Positions 48,445 to 60,210 of a DNA stretch of 64,000 nucleotides are shown one piece after another (position 1 is the stretch's first letter; each line of letters opens with the position of its first letter). The position numbers were made by a program, and so were the translations under genes. The notes beneath the pieces are model-generated. The model was not told the DNA's origin. It made no database searches and saw only the letters and a program-made list of their open reading frames with translations. The stretch is from positions 1,984,001 to 2,048,000 of the forward strand of contig JAWZYV010016944.1 of assembly GCA_038373885.1 (NCBI GenBank), in the 5' to 3' direction. This stretch comes from Cheiracanthium punctorium (lineage: Eukaryota; Arthropoda; Arachnida; Araneae; Cheiracanthiidae).

Positions 48445-49690
48445 CATGAGTACTAACCTAGCATCATTGCAATATAATGACTCCAAAAACTACGTCAGTG
48501 TCATTTGCAATCAAAAAAGCGAAAAGCTTAATGGTTTGCAGAGAACTCATGACTTTCAAAATGTCTTATTTCTACATCATATTGTTTTTTTAGGTTCAAG
48601 TTGTAGCATTAAATACCTCAGATACTACAAAAAATGGACAACTGTTTATTTTAAAATAGCTGCACACCTGCTCTTCAAACAGGAAGAAACGAATATTTTA
48701 CTAAAATCATATCTGCAAAATTTCATTCTTAAAAAAGTAAACTCCCGCAAATTAGAATTACTTATCATTCAGTTGGTTGTAAGACAACTGTTGAAAAAGG
48801 ATAAACAGAACACTTTGAAACATACCACTCTAATAAATATTTCATGAGATATTTATTAGAGTGGTATATTGTGATTTATTCATATTTTCCTTACAAATCT
48901 ACTAATACTATCTATAACGTATTTTAAAACTATATCTTTGCTTCTCTCTTTTCAAGTCTTGATTAAAAGAAACAGCTTAGATTATTTGACACAAATGGGA
49001 CCTTTTTATTCTATGGCGATTCTTTGCAATTTTGAGCAAAATTGACTTATGATGTAAGGTTTGCGTCATGAGTACTAACCTGGCATCATTGCAATATAAT
49101 GACTCAAAAAACTACGTCAGTGTCATTCGGGATCAGAAAAGTGAAAAGCTTAGTGGTTTGCAGAGAACTCCGGACTTTCAAAATGTGTTATTACTACATC
49201 ATACTGTTTTTTAGGTTCAAGTTGTAGCATTAAATACCTCAGATACTACATGAAATGGACAACCATTTATTTTAAAATAGCTGCGCACCCACTCTTCATA
49301 CGAGAAGTGAATATTTTACTAAAATCATAGCTGCATGTGTAAAAAACAGAATTTCATTTTTAAATAGTTTAAGTAATCTCCTCTGTTGAAATTACTGCGG
49401 GATATATTAAAGCAAATTAGAATTACTTATCGTTCTGTTGGTTGTAAAACAACCCTTGAAAAAGGATAAACAGAATACTTTTAATTTCATGAAATATTTA
49501 TTAACACGGTATATTGTGAATTATTCATATTATCCTTACAAATCTACTAATACTACCTATTACGCATATTAATACTATCTATCTTTGCTTCTCCTCTTTA
49601 ATGCTCAATTTAATGAAACAGCTTACATTATTTCGCACAAATGGGACCTTTTTATTCTATGGTGATTCTTTGCAATTTACGATTAGCATA
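48445..49690 (+). repeat. Tandem duplication, unit 622 bp
   Basis: CATGAGTACTAACC at 48445 recurs at 49067, and both units continue with AATATAATGACTC, GTCAGTGTCATT, TAGGTTCAAGTTGTAGC and TATTCTATGG. The second unit has small indels. The first contains a perfect 19-base inverted repeat at 48822-48867. Confidence 0.9.
48822..48867. repeat. Perfect 19-base inverted repeat
   Basis: ATACCACTCTAATAAATAT is followed after TTCATGAG by its exact reverse complement. Only a diverged single arm is seen in the second unit (near 49490) and in the 12-13 kb copy (near 13411). Confidence 0.9.
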
Positions 49691-51179
49691 AACAATAATC
49701 ATTTCACATAATGGTTGCCATTAAGGAAGCTTTCCATATATATTTCATTTATGCATAGTTTTGTAAGACTGGTGTATTTAGCACCGCAAAACATTTCATC
49801 TCGCCGTGGGAGAAAATAGCCAAGGTGCCTCATTCATATATTCAATATAACAATATCTTATAAATCCTCCATGGTGCTGTCTCCTGAAAAACATCAAACT
49901 GTGTAATCTCGAGGAGCTATTTAGAATCACTTTAATTGCGACAAGACGTTAGAGTTGTAGAGTTTACAAATTTCAAGTATATTTTAAATTTGTAACATGA
50001 CTGTTTAACTGCCATGAAAGATATCCCAATTGGTTGAGGAAGTTAATTTGGATATTTCACACAGTAGTTTTCAAATGGTATCATATTAAAACTTACAGTG
50101 TTGAAATTTTTTTTTTTGTTTTATATAGGACCAGTATGGAGGAATATAATCCAACGTTAAAATAAAACTATACTCACAACATGCATATGTTAGGAAACAT
50201 ATGAGCCTGTGGCATTGTTAAATGCCAAAAATAAAAAAAGCAAATCGAAAATTATTAATATATCACGCTTTAAAAAGAACTTTGTAGCTTTTAAAATGAA
50301 CATTTTCAGCTGTGGTAAAACATTACAATTTTTAAATAAGCAACGAATTGAAATACCACTTATAAAAATTGTAAATTTCTTAGTTTATTTCTATAGTAAA
50401 TTTTAATCAAAATATTGCCTCCTTGTGTTAAAAAAAGTATAGGAATAAATGCGTTAAAATTGTGGCATAATTTTTACCTATCTTAAATCAATTGCCTTTA
50501 TAGATCCTCACTTGCGAATTGAAAAGCCAGTGTTGCATTTAAAAACTCTATCGATAGGCTGGAAAAAAAAAAAAAAAAATCTAATCCTTTCTATGGCATC
50601 CTAACATAAATTCTAGTGTCATGATTTATTAATGTAATGGCATAAGATCTCCGCATTGATGCAATTAAATTCTAAGCATTGTTACATTAAAATTCATAAA
50701 AACTACCTAGTTTATATGATTTTTTCATTTTTATTTTAAAAGAGGGTGAAATGTCTGTTTTATCGTAAGAAAAACATATGTTGGACAGAATTCAAAATGG
50801 CACAGTTTTAAAATTACTTTACAAAAATTTTTGTCAAAGCCATTTTTAAATAAAAAATTCCTAGAAATCTGCAAATTATGCTACATATTCAGAAAGAACT
50901 GTTTTTAAAAGAAAATTTTCTCCTCTATCCAATGATGTAAATGTCGTTTTGCTGCAAGCGTATACTGCCATTATTAATTATTAGGTGAGAAAAAATGCAG
51001 AAAATTGCATAGAACATAAAAATCTCTAGGCCGAATTTTGGAAAAATTGCTTCGAGGTGCACAACTTCATGTGCACCTCGAACAGAACTAGCCAAGAACC
51101 AAATTTGGTTTCTAGGTGTAGCCGTTTATCTGTAATGCCGCCAAAAGACACCTTTTATAATAAGTAGAGAAGAGATATA

Positions 51180-51835
51180 AACTTCAGATGGGAACTACCT
51201 ATCACACAAAGGCACAACTTATGGTTTTAATCCCATCGCAGGGCGGCGGATCGCTGCACAGGGCAACTCATTGCGTTACCCAGACTACTATTGGGGTAGA
51301 GTAGCTGCCATGCTGGTAGGGTCCCCTGCCAATTTGGCGGACAAATCTCTTAGATACTGGTAGTCTTAGTATGTCTAATGGTCCTTTTGGAGTTTAGCTG
51401 TTTTGAGAATCTTGCTTGGTTGTGGCTGGGAATGATTAGTTTGGATATAATGCGAAGTTGGTGTTCTAGTCAATGATTTCTTTCAATGCTGATAGGGTTC
51501 GTTTTTAGTGTCACACACGTTTGCCAACTGGTTTTTGGATGGGCATAAATCGAGTAAGCGATTTTTTAATGATTATTAATAGACTATAAAATTGACAGAT
51601 ATGGAGTCTTCATGTGGATGCCTCGATTTACTCGGAGTCTCCTAATTTTGAACCAATTCCAGATGAGAGACCTAGCATCTGAAATCGGCACTCTCGAGGT
51701 AACGTTGAACATGGAAGACATTGGAGCCACGACAGATTTTACCTGCACCAGCTACCATTAGCATACATGGTCCCACAGTAGCCAGCCAAGAGAGATCATC
51801 CTCCCAAGCACTGGCCAACCCGGTGCTGCTTCATT
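51180..51835. other. Repeat-like, moderately GC-rich block of unknown type
   Basis: This block sits between the Helitron-like element and the hairpin at 51851. It is less AT-rich than its surroundings (GGGCGGCGGATCGCTGCACA at 51241). No open frame or transposon ends were recognised. It may be part of a retroelement or of a larger Helitron. Confidence 0.3.
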
Positions 51836-51850
51836 TTCTGCACTCTGAAT

Positions 51851-51891
51851 GCGCATTTAAAATCTGAAACACTTTCAGATTTTAAATGCGC
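51851..51891. repeat. Perfect 19-base hairpin
   Basis: GCGCATTTAAAATCTGAAA, loop CAC, then its exact reverse complement. The Helitron at 34353 has the shorter hairpin CTGAAACACTTTCAG and AATACGC at the same place (near 34835), so the two loci share this structure. Confidence 0.9.
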
Positions 51892-51954
51892 ATCTGAAGT
51901 GCTATACATTAAAAGTGTACCATAATTTATGCGGTGTCCCTATTTTTATTCTTT

Positions 51955-52470
51955 ATTCCATAAAACCCGTCTTTGGAATCGAAATCTATCTTAAAATTGC
52001 CTACTAAAACTATTTTACAATCTTTGGCAAATATATTCCAACTATACTTCACCATTTTAAATACTGTTTGGAATGGACATCATAATCCACGAGTGTGGCA
52101 TGTTTGTCTTTCGTGTTACATAAAACACATCTTTGGAATTCAAATCTGTATTAAAATCATACACCAAAAGTGTTTTAACTATTTTTGCCAGGCATAGTCA
52201 AACTACACTTCACCTTTATAAATACATTCTGAAAAGTGTATCATAATGTATCAGTGTACTGTATTTGTCTTCTCTGTTCCATAAAACACTTCTTCGGAAT
52301 TGAAATATATATTAAAATTGCTTGCAAAAATTATTTTACAATATTTGCAGGCATTCTCTAACCATACTCGTAATACATTTATAATAAATTGCCACGTTTT
52401 AGAACTAAATTTAGCAATCAATCATCCAAAATTGCAAACCTTGTGCGACTTTCAAAATTTTATTAGTGCT
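51955..52470 (+). repeat. Three-unit tandem repeat, period 160-161 bp
   Basis: TAAAAC followed by TCTTTGGAAT-like sequence recurs at 51961, 52121 and 52282. Each unit continues with TATTAAAATTG-like and ATTTTACAAT-like words. Similar units occur in the Helitron at 34986 and 35645, so this is probably the inner part of another Helitron copy. Its ends are not visible. Confidence 0.8.
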
Positions 52471-53754
52471 GATGATGATATTAACGCAATTGATGAATGA
52501 AAAGTAAATCTCTTTTAAGTATTTATGATGAAATTATCAGGCTTTCTTTCATAGTTTTATACAGGTATGAAACAGAATTTTTCAGGTTATGCATTAAATT
52601 TCTTTAGTGGAAAATAATATATATTTTTTAAACTACCAGTTAAAAAACAAAAATAGATCTGTTTTTAGCCTCTGAAATATATGAGCATTCTTTCACAGTA
52701 CAAAAATTTATGTGGAACAATTAGCCGGAAAAATGGGACGGGGGCAAATTCATAAAAAAAGTAATTTCAAACATTAGTTTCCAAATTTTAGGACAATTTC
52801 AGATTTTTACTGTTGAATTCGACATTCCGACATACATACACACACAAAAAAGATTAGTCAAAGTTATTTGTGGAGTGATAATCATATACAATACTGTGGT
52901 AGTAAGTAAAACAAATATTTTAAACTAGTAAAATACCATGTTACAACATTGCTGTCGGCACAAGCAACCATGTTATAATTTTCATTAATAAATATTTCAC
53001 AAATACATTTTAAATGTACATATTTTAAGTAGACTTTAAAAATCAATTGAAACTTTCAGAAAATCATAAATGAATTTAAATAACTAAGTTCAATTAAAAA
53101 ATATGCAAAATAAAGGTTAATTTTTAATCATTAGGTATTGGAGAATTTAATAAAGACATGCTCAGCAAAAGATTGTTATTTAGAAAAAGGATGAAGATTG
53201 GAAATTTCTCTCTGCCTCTGTAAATAAATTTTAAGCCAGAATAATCCGAGTTTTTTGTTAATTATCGGATTTCAGGAGCAAATTAAAAATATCGGAGAAA
53301 CTTCATGGGTTGAGAGTGTAAAATTATGCTATTTCTGGGATTACCGTGAGAGAAATTGCATATAATGAATGCACATTTTTTTTCAAATGATACTCTCTCT
53401 CTCTGCATAGTGTTTACAACTAAACTTCCTTTTCAGCAGTCTACAGCTGAAAAGGATGAGAAGACCGCCTCCAAATTTGCACATGGACACTACATGAGAT
53501 ATGCTTAAGTTCAGAAAATGTCCACTAAATGGCATTTTGTAGCATGAAATCAACTCAATATTGGCCTAACTGGTTATAAATGTGCTCAAAAACTACAGAA
53601 CAAATGTTGAAATTGTGTTTATTTTGAATGATCCAGTGTTAAATTTTTTTTTTTTTTTCAGTTAAAAAATATATGCCTCTGTTTTATGTATCACTTTATA
53701 AAAAATGTTCAAATATAATTTTCCATCCTGCCCCATGCATATTATATATAGAAC

Positions 53755-53861
53755 TTTAGTAGTGTATAGACAGATATCCGGTAGTTATGATTCGGATATC
53801 TGACAGTATTTCAGATATTGAAATAATACCGTATACTTGACAGATATCCGTTACATCCCTA
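53755..53861. mobile_element. hAT-like terminus next to an exon
   Basis: The end reads back as TAGGGATGTAACGGATATCT, a common hAT terminus. Subterminal GACAGATATCCG words repeat at 53769 and 53840. The element ends 12 bases from the donor of the exon 53875-53962. The other end was not found. Confidence 0.55.
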
Positions 53862-53874
53862 ATTTTAAACTTAC

Positions 53875-53962
53875 CAATTATCATGAATACCCTGAAGGAA
53901 AGTCCTCATACGTTCAAAATTTGATCTTGGTTGTGAAATGTTCTCACTGTTATTTTGAAAAC
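53875..53962 (-). CDS. XPO5: Exportin-5 internal exon
   Basis: An 88 bp exon with two leading bases, 28 codons and two trailing bases (TG). The acceptor is AATATTCTAG and the donor is TG|GTAAGT. It encodes a glycine made across the splice, then FQNNSENISQ and NFERMRTFLQGIHDN. The FERMRTFLQGIHDN part fits human exportin-5 LERMQRFFSTLYEN, which is followed there by a cysteine; the trailing TG would make a cysteine here too. A hAT transposon terminus (CATCCCTA ending at 53861) stops only about 12 bases past the donor, so an insertion narrowly missed the splice site. Confidence 0.85.
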
Positions 53963-54092
53963 CTAGAATATTTAAAATATTGCCAAATTTTATTAGAATT
54001 CCTTAAAATAAAAACAATGAAAAAAAAAAAAAAAAAAAAAAGAAAAGAAAAAGAAAGAAAAGAAAAAAGATAGTTTTAGCACTCTAAATGCA

Positions 54093-54259
54093 TAGCTTCC
54101 AAGCTTCCAACATGTACGGCTTTTCGGGGAGATTACCTACCACTATTTTCTAAATTTTTTTCAAACATTAAAAATGTGGATTTATTTTAAAACCAAATTA
54201 TCTAAAAGATAATAGTGGTGGATAATCTTCCGGAGAAATCGTACAAGTTGGCAGCTATG
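54093..54259. mobile_element. hAT-type MITE, 167 bp
   Basis: An exact 8-base duplication TAAATGCA flanks it (54085-54092 and 54260-54267). The inverted ends contain CATGTACGGCTTTTC and, reversed, CTTGTACGATTTCTC, and the arms run to ACCACTATTTTC and GATAATAGTGGTGG, so it folds into one long hairpin. The left end has a small internal duplication (CTTCCAAGCTTCCAA). Confidence 0.88.
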
Positions 54260-54906
54260 TAAATGCATTAATAATTTGAAAAATGAACAATTCAAGCGTG
54301 TAAAATAATTAAAAAATTCAACAAAAATCAGAGTTAAAAACCCAAACATATTTGTTACAACACATGTTATAACTCACTGGAAGTCAAAATCAGGCTTAGC
54401 TTCAACTGACTTTCAAATATATTGCAGTGAATTAAGGCAATGGGGAGAAAAATAGATTAAAGCAAAAAAGCTATACAACATCTTGCATAACAACATCTTT
54501 TTGGTTTAAATAAAAAGGGAAGGGATATTAAAAATAATTACATCATTTTTTCTCCTTATGTGATGATCATCTACTTATACAATACGCTAACGTATGTGGT
54601 ACAAAAATCGATGATATTTCTACGCTGTGAATGGTAACAACTAGATGTAAACATTAGCGTAATAACAATAACACATGAGCAGAAATGCAAAATAATAGTT
54701 CAATGATGGCAAATGAAGTAAGCATACTCGTTACTGGTTTCTTTTACTTACATCATGGTGTAGCTAAGATTACAAAATAACAATAAAGCATATGCAAAAA
54801 TGAGAGCTCTTTTGGATAGTTTAACAGCTTTCGTCGAATTTTCAATACTTGGTGCATTTATTGCACAGCCAAAAATAAATAAATAATAATAAAATAATAT
54901 ATTACC

Positions 54907-55672
54907 ATGCAGTGGGCGGAAGCACATTTTAGCCATTTCCTGTTTCTTTTATATTATTGTAACCAAGGATACATATTAAATAATGCAACGGTACTTACTA
55001 CCTATTATCCCGGCAGAAAGCGAAGACAAGTAATTTTTCACCAAGATAAATGTCAGACACATGAAATTATTGATTATTTGGAATACAATTACCAACAGTT
55101 TGCCAGCACATTTGATGAAAAAATAGCTTGGTGGGAATGACCACCATGATCATACTTAAGCAGAAACCGCTCAGCTTCTGCAATTAAGAAGTGTTTCTGT
55201 AGGAATTTGTACAATACGTTATCATCCAATACAGTACTTTTATAATCATTTTATGAATGGAAATGTCCCTATCCCAGCCAGCCACGATACATCGAACAAA
55301 TGTCAACGTCAACGTAGTTTAGACAATCATCGACGTCAGAAATCCTTGGATATGTCCACCTGTTTGTACGTCGAGTGCTGAACTTATAGAGTGCATTAAC
55401 CACGAGGGGTGACGGTGAGAAATAACACAATCTCACTTAACTAAGTTGGAAGAATGGAAAAGGGTGACCGCCAAGAGGAGAAAATGCCTGATATTGGTCG
55501 AACACTCATCACTATAACGGCAAAGGGAGACTCAGTTACGAAAATTCAGAGCAGCATCCAGCTCATCATGGTCAGTTATATGGAAAAGGGCATTAGATTC
55601 TTGGAATCTGACCATAAAATTCAGCTCATAGTGGTTGATTTTACATCATACATTGTTGAATTGCTCCATTAG
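54907..55672 (+). pseudogene. Decayed coding-like segment, identity unknown
   Basis: Several protein-like stretches in the same strand occur in sequence but in broken frames. They are FHQDKCQTHEIIDYLEYNYQ ending IAWWE (to 55140), SVGICTIRYHPIQYFYNHFM and NGNVPIPASHDTSNK (55195-55300), and RTLITITAKGDSVTKIQSSI then KIQLIVVDFTSYIVELLH (55487-55672). The composition and length look like a processed pseudogene of a cellular gene. I do not recognise the parent with confidence. Confidence 0.35.
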
Positions 55673-56949
55673 TCCAAAGAAACCGGCTTATATTCGTCTA
55701 ATAGAAATCATTTCTTAAAGACTTTGCAGAATTGGTCAAATCCTGACCGTTAATAAACGTAGTAATTATGCTGCAATTCCAGACATCTAGCTAATTAAAA
55801 TGCATGGATGTTATCAACCATTTGGAAAAAGTATATTTGTAAATTGGATATGTAACTTTTGAAATAAATAGGAAAATCACTTTCATTCTGGATAACTGTC
55901 TGGCTCATACTCATACTCAAAATTTACAAGAGCTACTGAAATTATATTACTTCCATTAAGCGTAACTAAGCTTTTTCAATAATTTGCAGAAGAATAAATC
56001 AAGAATTTAAACAGGATATATATAAGAGCTGATAACCAAACATCTATTAAAGTTCTCACTGAAAATAAAAAATGTTTGTATTTGTTGTGTTGATCATTGA
56101 GCCCTAAGGGCATGAAGCTGTTTTCAGTAGTTGTGGATAAATCTTAATTAATTAAAGCCATTTTTAATTTTGTCAGAAAATAAATTTTATGTTATGCTCT
56201 CCCCTTAATAGAAGTAATTAACTATGTATGGTACTAAATGTGTGTAAACACTCTCCTAAGTGACAAATATTAACAGTAATTTGGTTCAATATTTAAGATT
56301 AAAAAAAAAAAAAAAAAAAAAAAAAAACTAAAAGAATGATTTTATTTTGTTCAATCAAACTTTAAAGGAATTTTCAAATTATGACATGTAGTAAATGGTG
56401 ATTTGTTATAACCCTTCTGAGTGGACATTTTTTCCTTTTTTTTCTCTGAGTGGACTGTTTTTTTTATATGTGTAATATTTTTGAAGGAATGCCAATTTTT
56501 ATTTTTTATAAACTAAAATATTCTACAATGGAAATTTTGTAAGAAAAATCTGAGTTCCTAGTTTTTTTTATACAAAATTAAGTAATTTTGCTTAGTAAAT
56601 TCTCTACTGTTTTATTTTCCTAAGTATCTCTCCCTATGTTCCTTTTTTTCAAAAACGTCCCAAGATACTTCAAGAAGATGCTTCGCCATCTTGTTTACAC
56701 CCCTCAGTGGATAAAGCCTGGTATATCGAGTGCAGGGGCACACACATGGAAAAGTAATCAACATTCCAGAGAGCTGTGTCATCATGGGAGCAGACGAAAA
56801 CAACAGCGCAAGAATAAGGAGAACAAAATTAATTAAAATAATAATTATTCAATACATCGTCATGAAAGGTGACGATATGATGACCTAAGTTCACCTCATG
56901 CATGGAAAAAGATCGCATTGGCAAGATGAGAGGTGAAACTTAAAAAAAT

Positions 56950-57130
56950 AAAAATATTACTGCACGAACTACTTTACACATCGGAGGCGAGGTGTGATGT
57001 GGCGAGCGAACGTGCCGTGGTGAAAAAGTTTGTAACGGGACTTCGATTTCGACGAGCGCGGCGGAAGCTGCGGGATCTGACTCTTTCCCCTCTCTCTCTC
57101 CTCTTCGTTCTTTTAACGTCTCACTATGAG
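56950..57130. other. GC-rich, CpG-containing patch
   Basis: GTGGCGAGCGAACGTGCCGT and GACGAGCGCGGCGGAAGCTG make this the most CpG-rich sequence in the region. A CT-rich tract follows. It resembles the GC-rich part of the LTR at 30950-31310 in style, but shares no sequence with it. It could be an old LTR or a promoter. Confidence 0.35.
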
Positions 57131-57996
57131 GCGAACAACATCTATGTTTTACTTTACATCTTAAATTATTTTTTTATTTCTCTCTGGATCCGGTCATGTA
57201 AGTTTTAAATATTTATTTTATTTTCTGTCCACTCAGAATATTTTTTTTTGGTTAATGATGTTTATTTTCCTTATTTTAATATGAGAAGAAAAATTTTCAG
57301 CTCCTTAATGTTAAGGGTACAAAGTGTTTTCTTTTAATTTAATTCTAAGAGTTATGTTGTATATGATAAATATTTGATGGGAAAAAAATGTATTTTTTGT
57401 TATTGAGATTTACCTTCATTAATAATGTAAGATATAATGATAATGAATAAATAATATTTGGAGCTGAATTAATCGCTTGTTTATTGGAGTCAATCTCTCT
57501 GTCTATCAAGTTTAATTTCAGGATGTTGCAGTTTTATTTTTCTTTTAGGATGAATATCAAAATTTTCTTTTACAGGTTCGCGATATTTAATTACTTTTAT
57601 TCGTCTAGACAATGATTACCTTACCTAGTTATTGCACAACGCTAACGTACTAACCACTTATGTTCATGACGGCCTTAATAAAAAGTTTCAGTAATTTATT
57701 TTAACAATATTAATCGTTTCCAAAATTAATTAATAAAAAAAGGGCACCTGGTTTAAATAAGTAAAAAAACCTCAATTGTAACATATTGAATGAAATACTT
57801 ACATGCATAAAAGTTAGAATTTGATACCAAAAGAGACTGTAAATAATGTGATGTCAAAAGATAATGCTCCATATTTTAATTTATTAGGATATAAACTTAA
57901 ATTTTGTTTCTTTTTTCATGCTTCTGAATTTATTTCTTTACTTAATTTGGTTCCTTCTACATATAGTATTAATATCTGATGTTCAAAATAATTTCT

Positions 57997-58454
57997 TTAA
58001 CTTTTTGTTCCAAAATTCCAATTCTTTAGGTTGAAACACTTCTTTAAAGTCATTTTTTTGTTTTTATGTCTTTCACATACTTTAACGGTTTCACAATCTT
58101 TCCCCGTATGGGCAGTTACTTCAGCAATTCTGTCTACTCTGTTGTACCAGGTGTCTGGGTACTGATACACTTCACATTTCTGGCTTGTGAGTTGTCTACT
58201 GACTGCACAGCAACGATGGGGACTACTCATCGGTTGACACATTAGACACTTACAGTTACTTTACCATCATTTTTCACAGACAGTTCCCTTGAGTGTCGGC
58301 AGAATCTAAAAGTTTTCAGTGAGCAGCACAAATGCTTTTTCCTATTCTTTTTTTTAAAGGAATATGTAGGATCTCTTGAACTTTCAGTGATTTTCCAGTA
58401 GCTGCATCTTAAAAGATCAGGAACTAATTTCTGGGTGAATAGCAAAGGGAACAA
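57997..58454 (-). other. Cysteine-rich open segment, unknown
   Basis: Two frames follow each other on the minus strand. The first has DLLRCSYWKITESSRDPTYS and LCCSLKTFRFCRHSRELSV. The second has CCAVSRQLTSQKCEVYQYPD and CETVKVCERHKNKKMTLKKC. The regular cysteines and the low similarity to transposases make a captured or pseudogenised cellular sequence possible. I do not recognise a family. Confidence 0.3.
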
Positions 58455-58627
58455 ATGATGTAGTGAATTAAATAGAATTTTATTTTATTTTTTCGAATGT
58501 TGCATTCCTAACTATCCATGTGACCTTTTGTGCCATTTTCTGAATCGGCAATTGTTGCATATCACCGTTTTCCTTTTGAATCATATTACTATGTACAATC
58601 ATTGACTATGTGAGAAAAATAAAAGCA

Positions 58628-59162
58628 AACCTGCCAACCTGGGAAAATTCAAATCAGTAAAATTATAAGCTCATTTCAATAAAATTGCACATCACATCAG
58701 TAAAACTATGTGTTGTATCCAAATATTCCTTAAATTGTTAGTGCAGTGATTTTATGTTTACTGTATAATCATACAAATTATCTACTTATTATATACAGCA
58801 CATTTTAAGAATTATAATTATTAGATAGCATTACATATATCAAATACAGGTACAGCTTATATGGATTTTAAAAATAAGTTTAAATTCAAGAATTAATAGT
58901 TTAGTATTCTTTTAATAACTACTATATTAATTTAACAGATTTTACATTATTACACACATTACATTATTTTGGTATTCTTATCAGCACACTTCACAAGTGC
59001 TGATGTGCCTGATGTTGTGATGCAAAGCAGGTAGAAACGACAATTTAAAACGCCATTGAAATCATTAAAAATTTGCCAAATTTCACCTATCATCCTTACA
59101 TAGGTAAAATAACACTAAAATCCATAAATTTTAAGGATAATCAGTAAAAGTTGGCAGGTATG
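58628..59162. mobile_element. hAT-like MITE, about 535 bp
   Basis: The ends AACCTGCCAAC and GTTGGCAGGTATG are inverted repeats, and CAGTAAAA words follow inside both. The flanks TAAAAGCA and TAAAAGTC agree at 6 of 8 bases. Confidence 0.6.
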
Positions 59163-59585
59163 TAAAAGTCAATTATTTATGCAGATTGTTTCTGAATTCA
59201 TTATTTATTTCTTAATGGCTCATTTTAGATTGCTTGTTACCCGCCTTAGATTATATTTTTAACAAGTGTATAGCATCGTCCCTGCTTCAGGTGAGTCATT
59301 TCCAATTCTTTATTTACTATGAAGTTATGCAACTAATGAACATGTCGAAGAGAAAGATTAAATTTTTCATATAATTGGTCACAACACTTTGTACTGTAGT
59401 ACAATCACTTGGTGTAATTTATGCCACATGGGATGTCTTGTTTAAACATGCAAGACTTATGTCTGATGATAAGCAAAATCAAATTAAAATTAGATTCCAA
59501 TATCTGCTGACTCACCAGAAAGCTTAAATGAAACTAATTTTTCCAAAATGTTAAAAAAAAGAAAAAAAAAAAAAAAAAAACTCAC

Positions 59586-59686
59586 CTAAAATAAGGTTTT
59601 GTTCTGATTCTGTTATTTCTGCAAATCTTGAATAATCTGGGTGTATTTTAGATAGCATTGCAGGACTATGTAATGCATTCATTGTT
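59586..59686 (-). CDS. XPO5: Exportin-5 internal exon
   Basis: The exon is 101 bp: one base that completes an arginine codon, 33 codons and one trailing G. The acceptor is TCTTCCTCAG and the donor is G|GTGAGT. The peptide begins TMNALHSPAMLSKIHPDY and ends EQNLILG. It aligns with the human exportin-5 segment that runs from RTHNTLYAPEMLAKM to AEKSAILG, including the spacing. The phases at both ends fit the neighbouring exons at 63307-63425 and 53875-53962. The following intron is about 5.6 kb and the preceding one about 3.6 kb. Confidence 0.85.
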
Positions 59687-60210
59687 CTGAGGAAGACAGC
59701 AATAATTAAATGACAGTATGCAAACACTACACACAGTATTTTAATTTCAAAAAATGTATAAAAATAAATAAATAAACAATAACTAAAAATACTTGAACTT
59801 GCTTATAAAGAGTGCAAAGGGACTGCCATTTTAAATTATTATAATTGACAGCTCAGAAGAAACAGGTTTGCAAAAAAAAAAAAAAAAAAAATCATACATA
59901 CTTACTGTACTATTTTGCTAATTTTTATTTCTGCATAGTACAAAAGAAATAAGTTAATTTCCTTTGACCTGTCTTATTCTTTTTTCTTGAGTTGTTGTTC
60001 TTGAGAGAAGACTCATGCAGGGATGTGATTGGCCAAGAAAAAAATTAGCTGAAATTTTTTTGGTCTCCGGGGGGGAGGGGGGGAAGAGACAAAATTTTCG
60101 AAAATTTTAAGAGGTATAATGTATGTTAGCACAGTATTTTCAAATTATAAAGTCAGGGGGTCTCCCAATATGGAATTAATGATAAAAATTACATATTAGG
60201 TACATAAGTA

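Larger units (their letters stand above)
48315..51170 (-). mobile_element. Helitron-like element, 2.86 kb, non-coding
   Basis: The minus-strand 3' end is CATGCAAAGAATTGGCATG (hairpin), then CAGCTAA followed by T; CTAA fits the Helitron CTRR rule. The 5' end is TCTACTTATTATAAAAGG near 51168, a plausible TC start, but the preceding base is not the expected A. Inside are a 622 bp tandem duplication (48445-49690) and sequence shared with 12240-13480. The 139-codon open frame at 48428-48847 lies in the first repeat unit and is not preserved in the second. Confidence 0.6.
38425..53874. other. XPO5: Exportin-5 intron region, 15.4 kb, one exon missing
   Basis: The flanking exons end TG and start with A, so at least one exon of about 45 codons should lie inside; I could not find it. 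The region contains two SINEs, Helitron ends (39153, 48315), a hAT transposon (41521-44792), a 2.9 kb Helitron-like element and a 160 bp tandem repeat. The block 45100-45340 is related to 62990-63180 (a pogo-like repeat). The stretches 45400-48300 and 52510-53760 are AT-rich with nothing recognised. Confidence 0.6.
53963..59585. other. XPO5: Exportin-5 intron, 5.6 kb
   Basis: The exons on each side join in phase. It contains poly-A tracts (54018, 56300), a MITE at 54093, a decayed coding-like segment at 54907-55672, a GC-rich patch at 56950-57120, an unassigned open segment at 57997-58454 and a hAT-like MITE at 58628. Confidence 0.8.

Noticed and set aside
48428..48847. A 139-codon open frame on the plus strand
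   Set aside because: It lies in the first unit of a tandem duplication and the corresponding frame is broken in the second unit; it runs into a palindrome.
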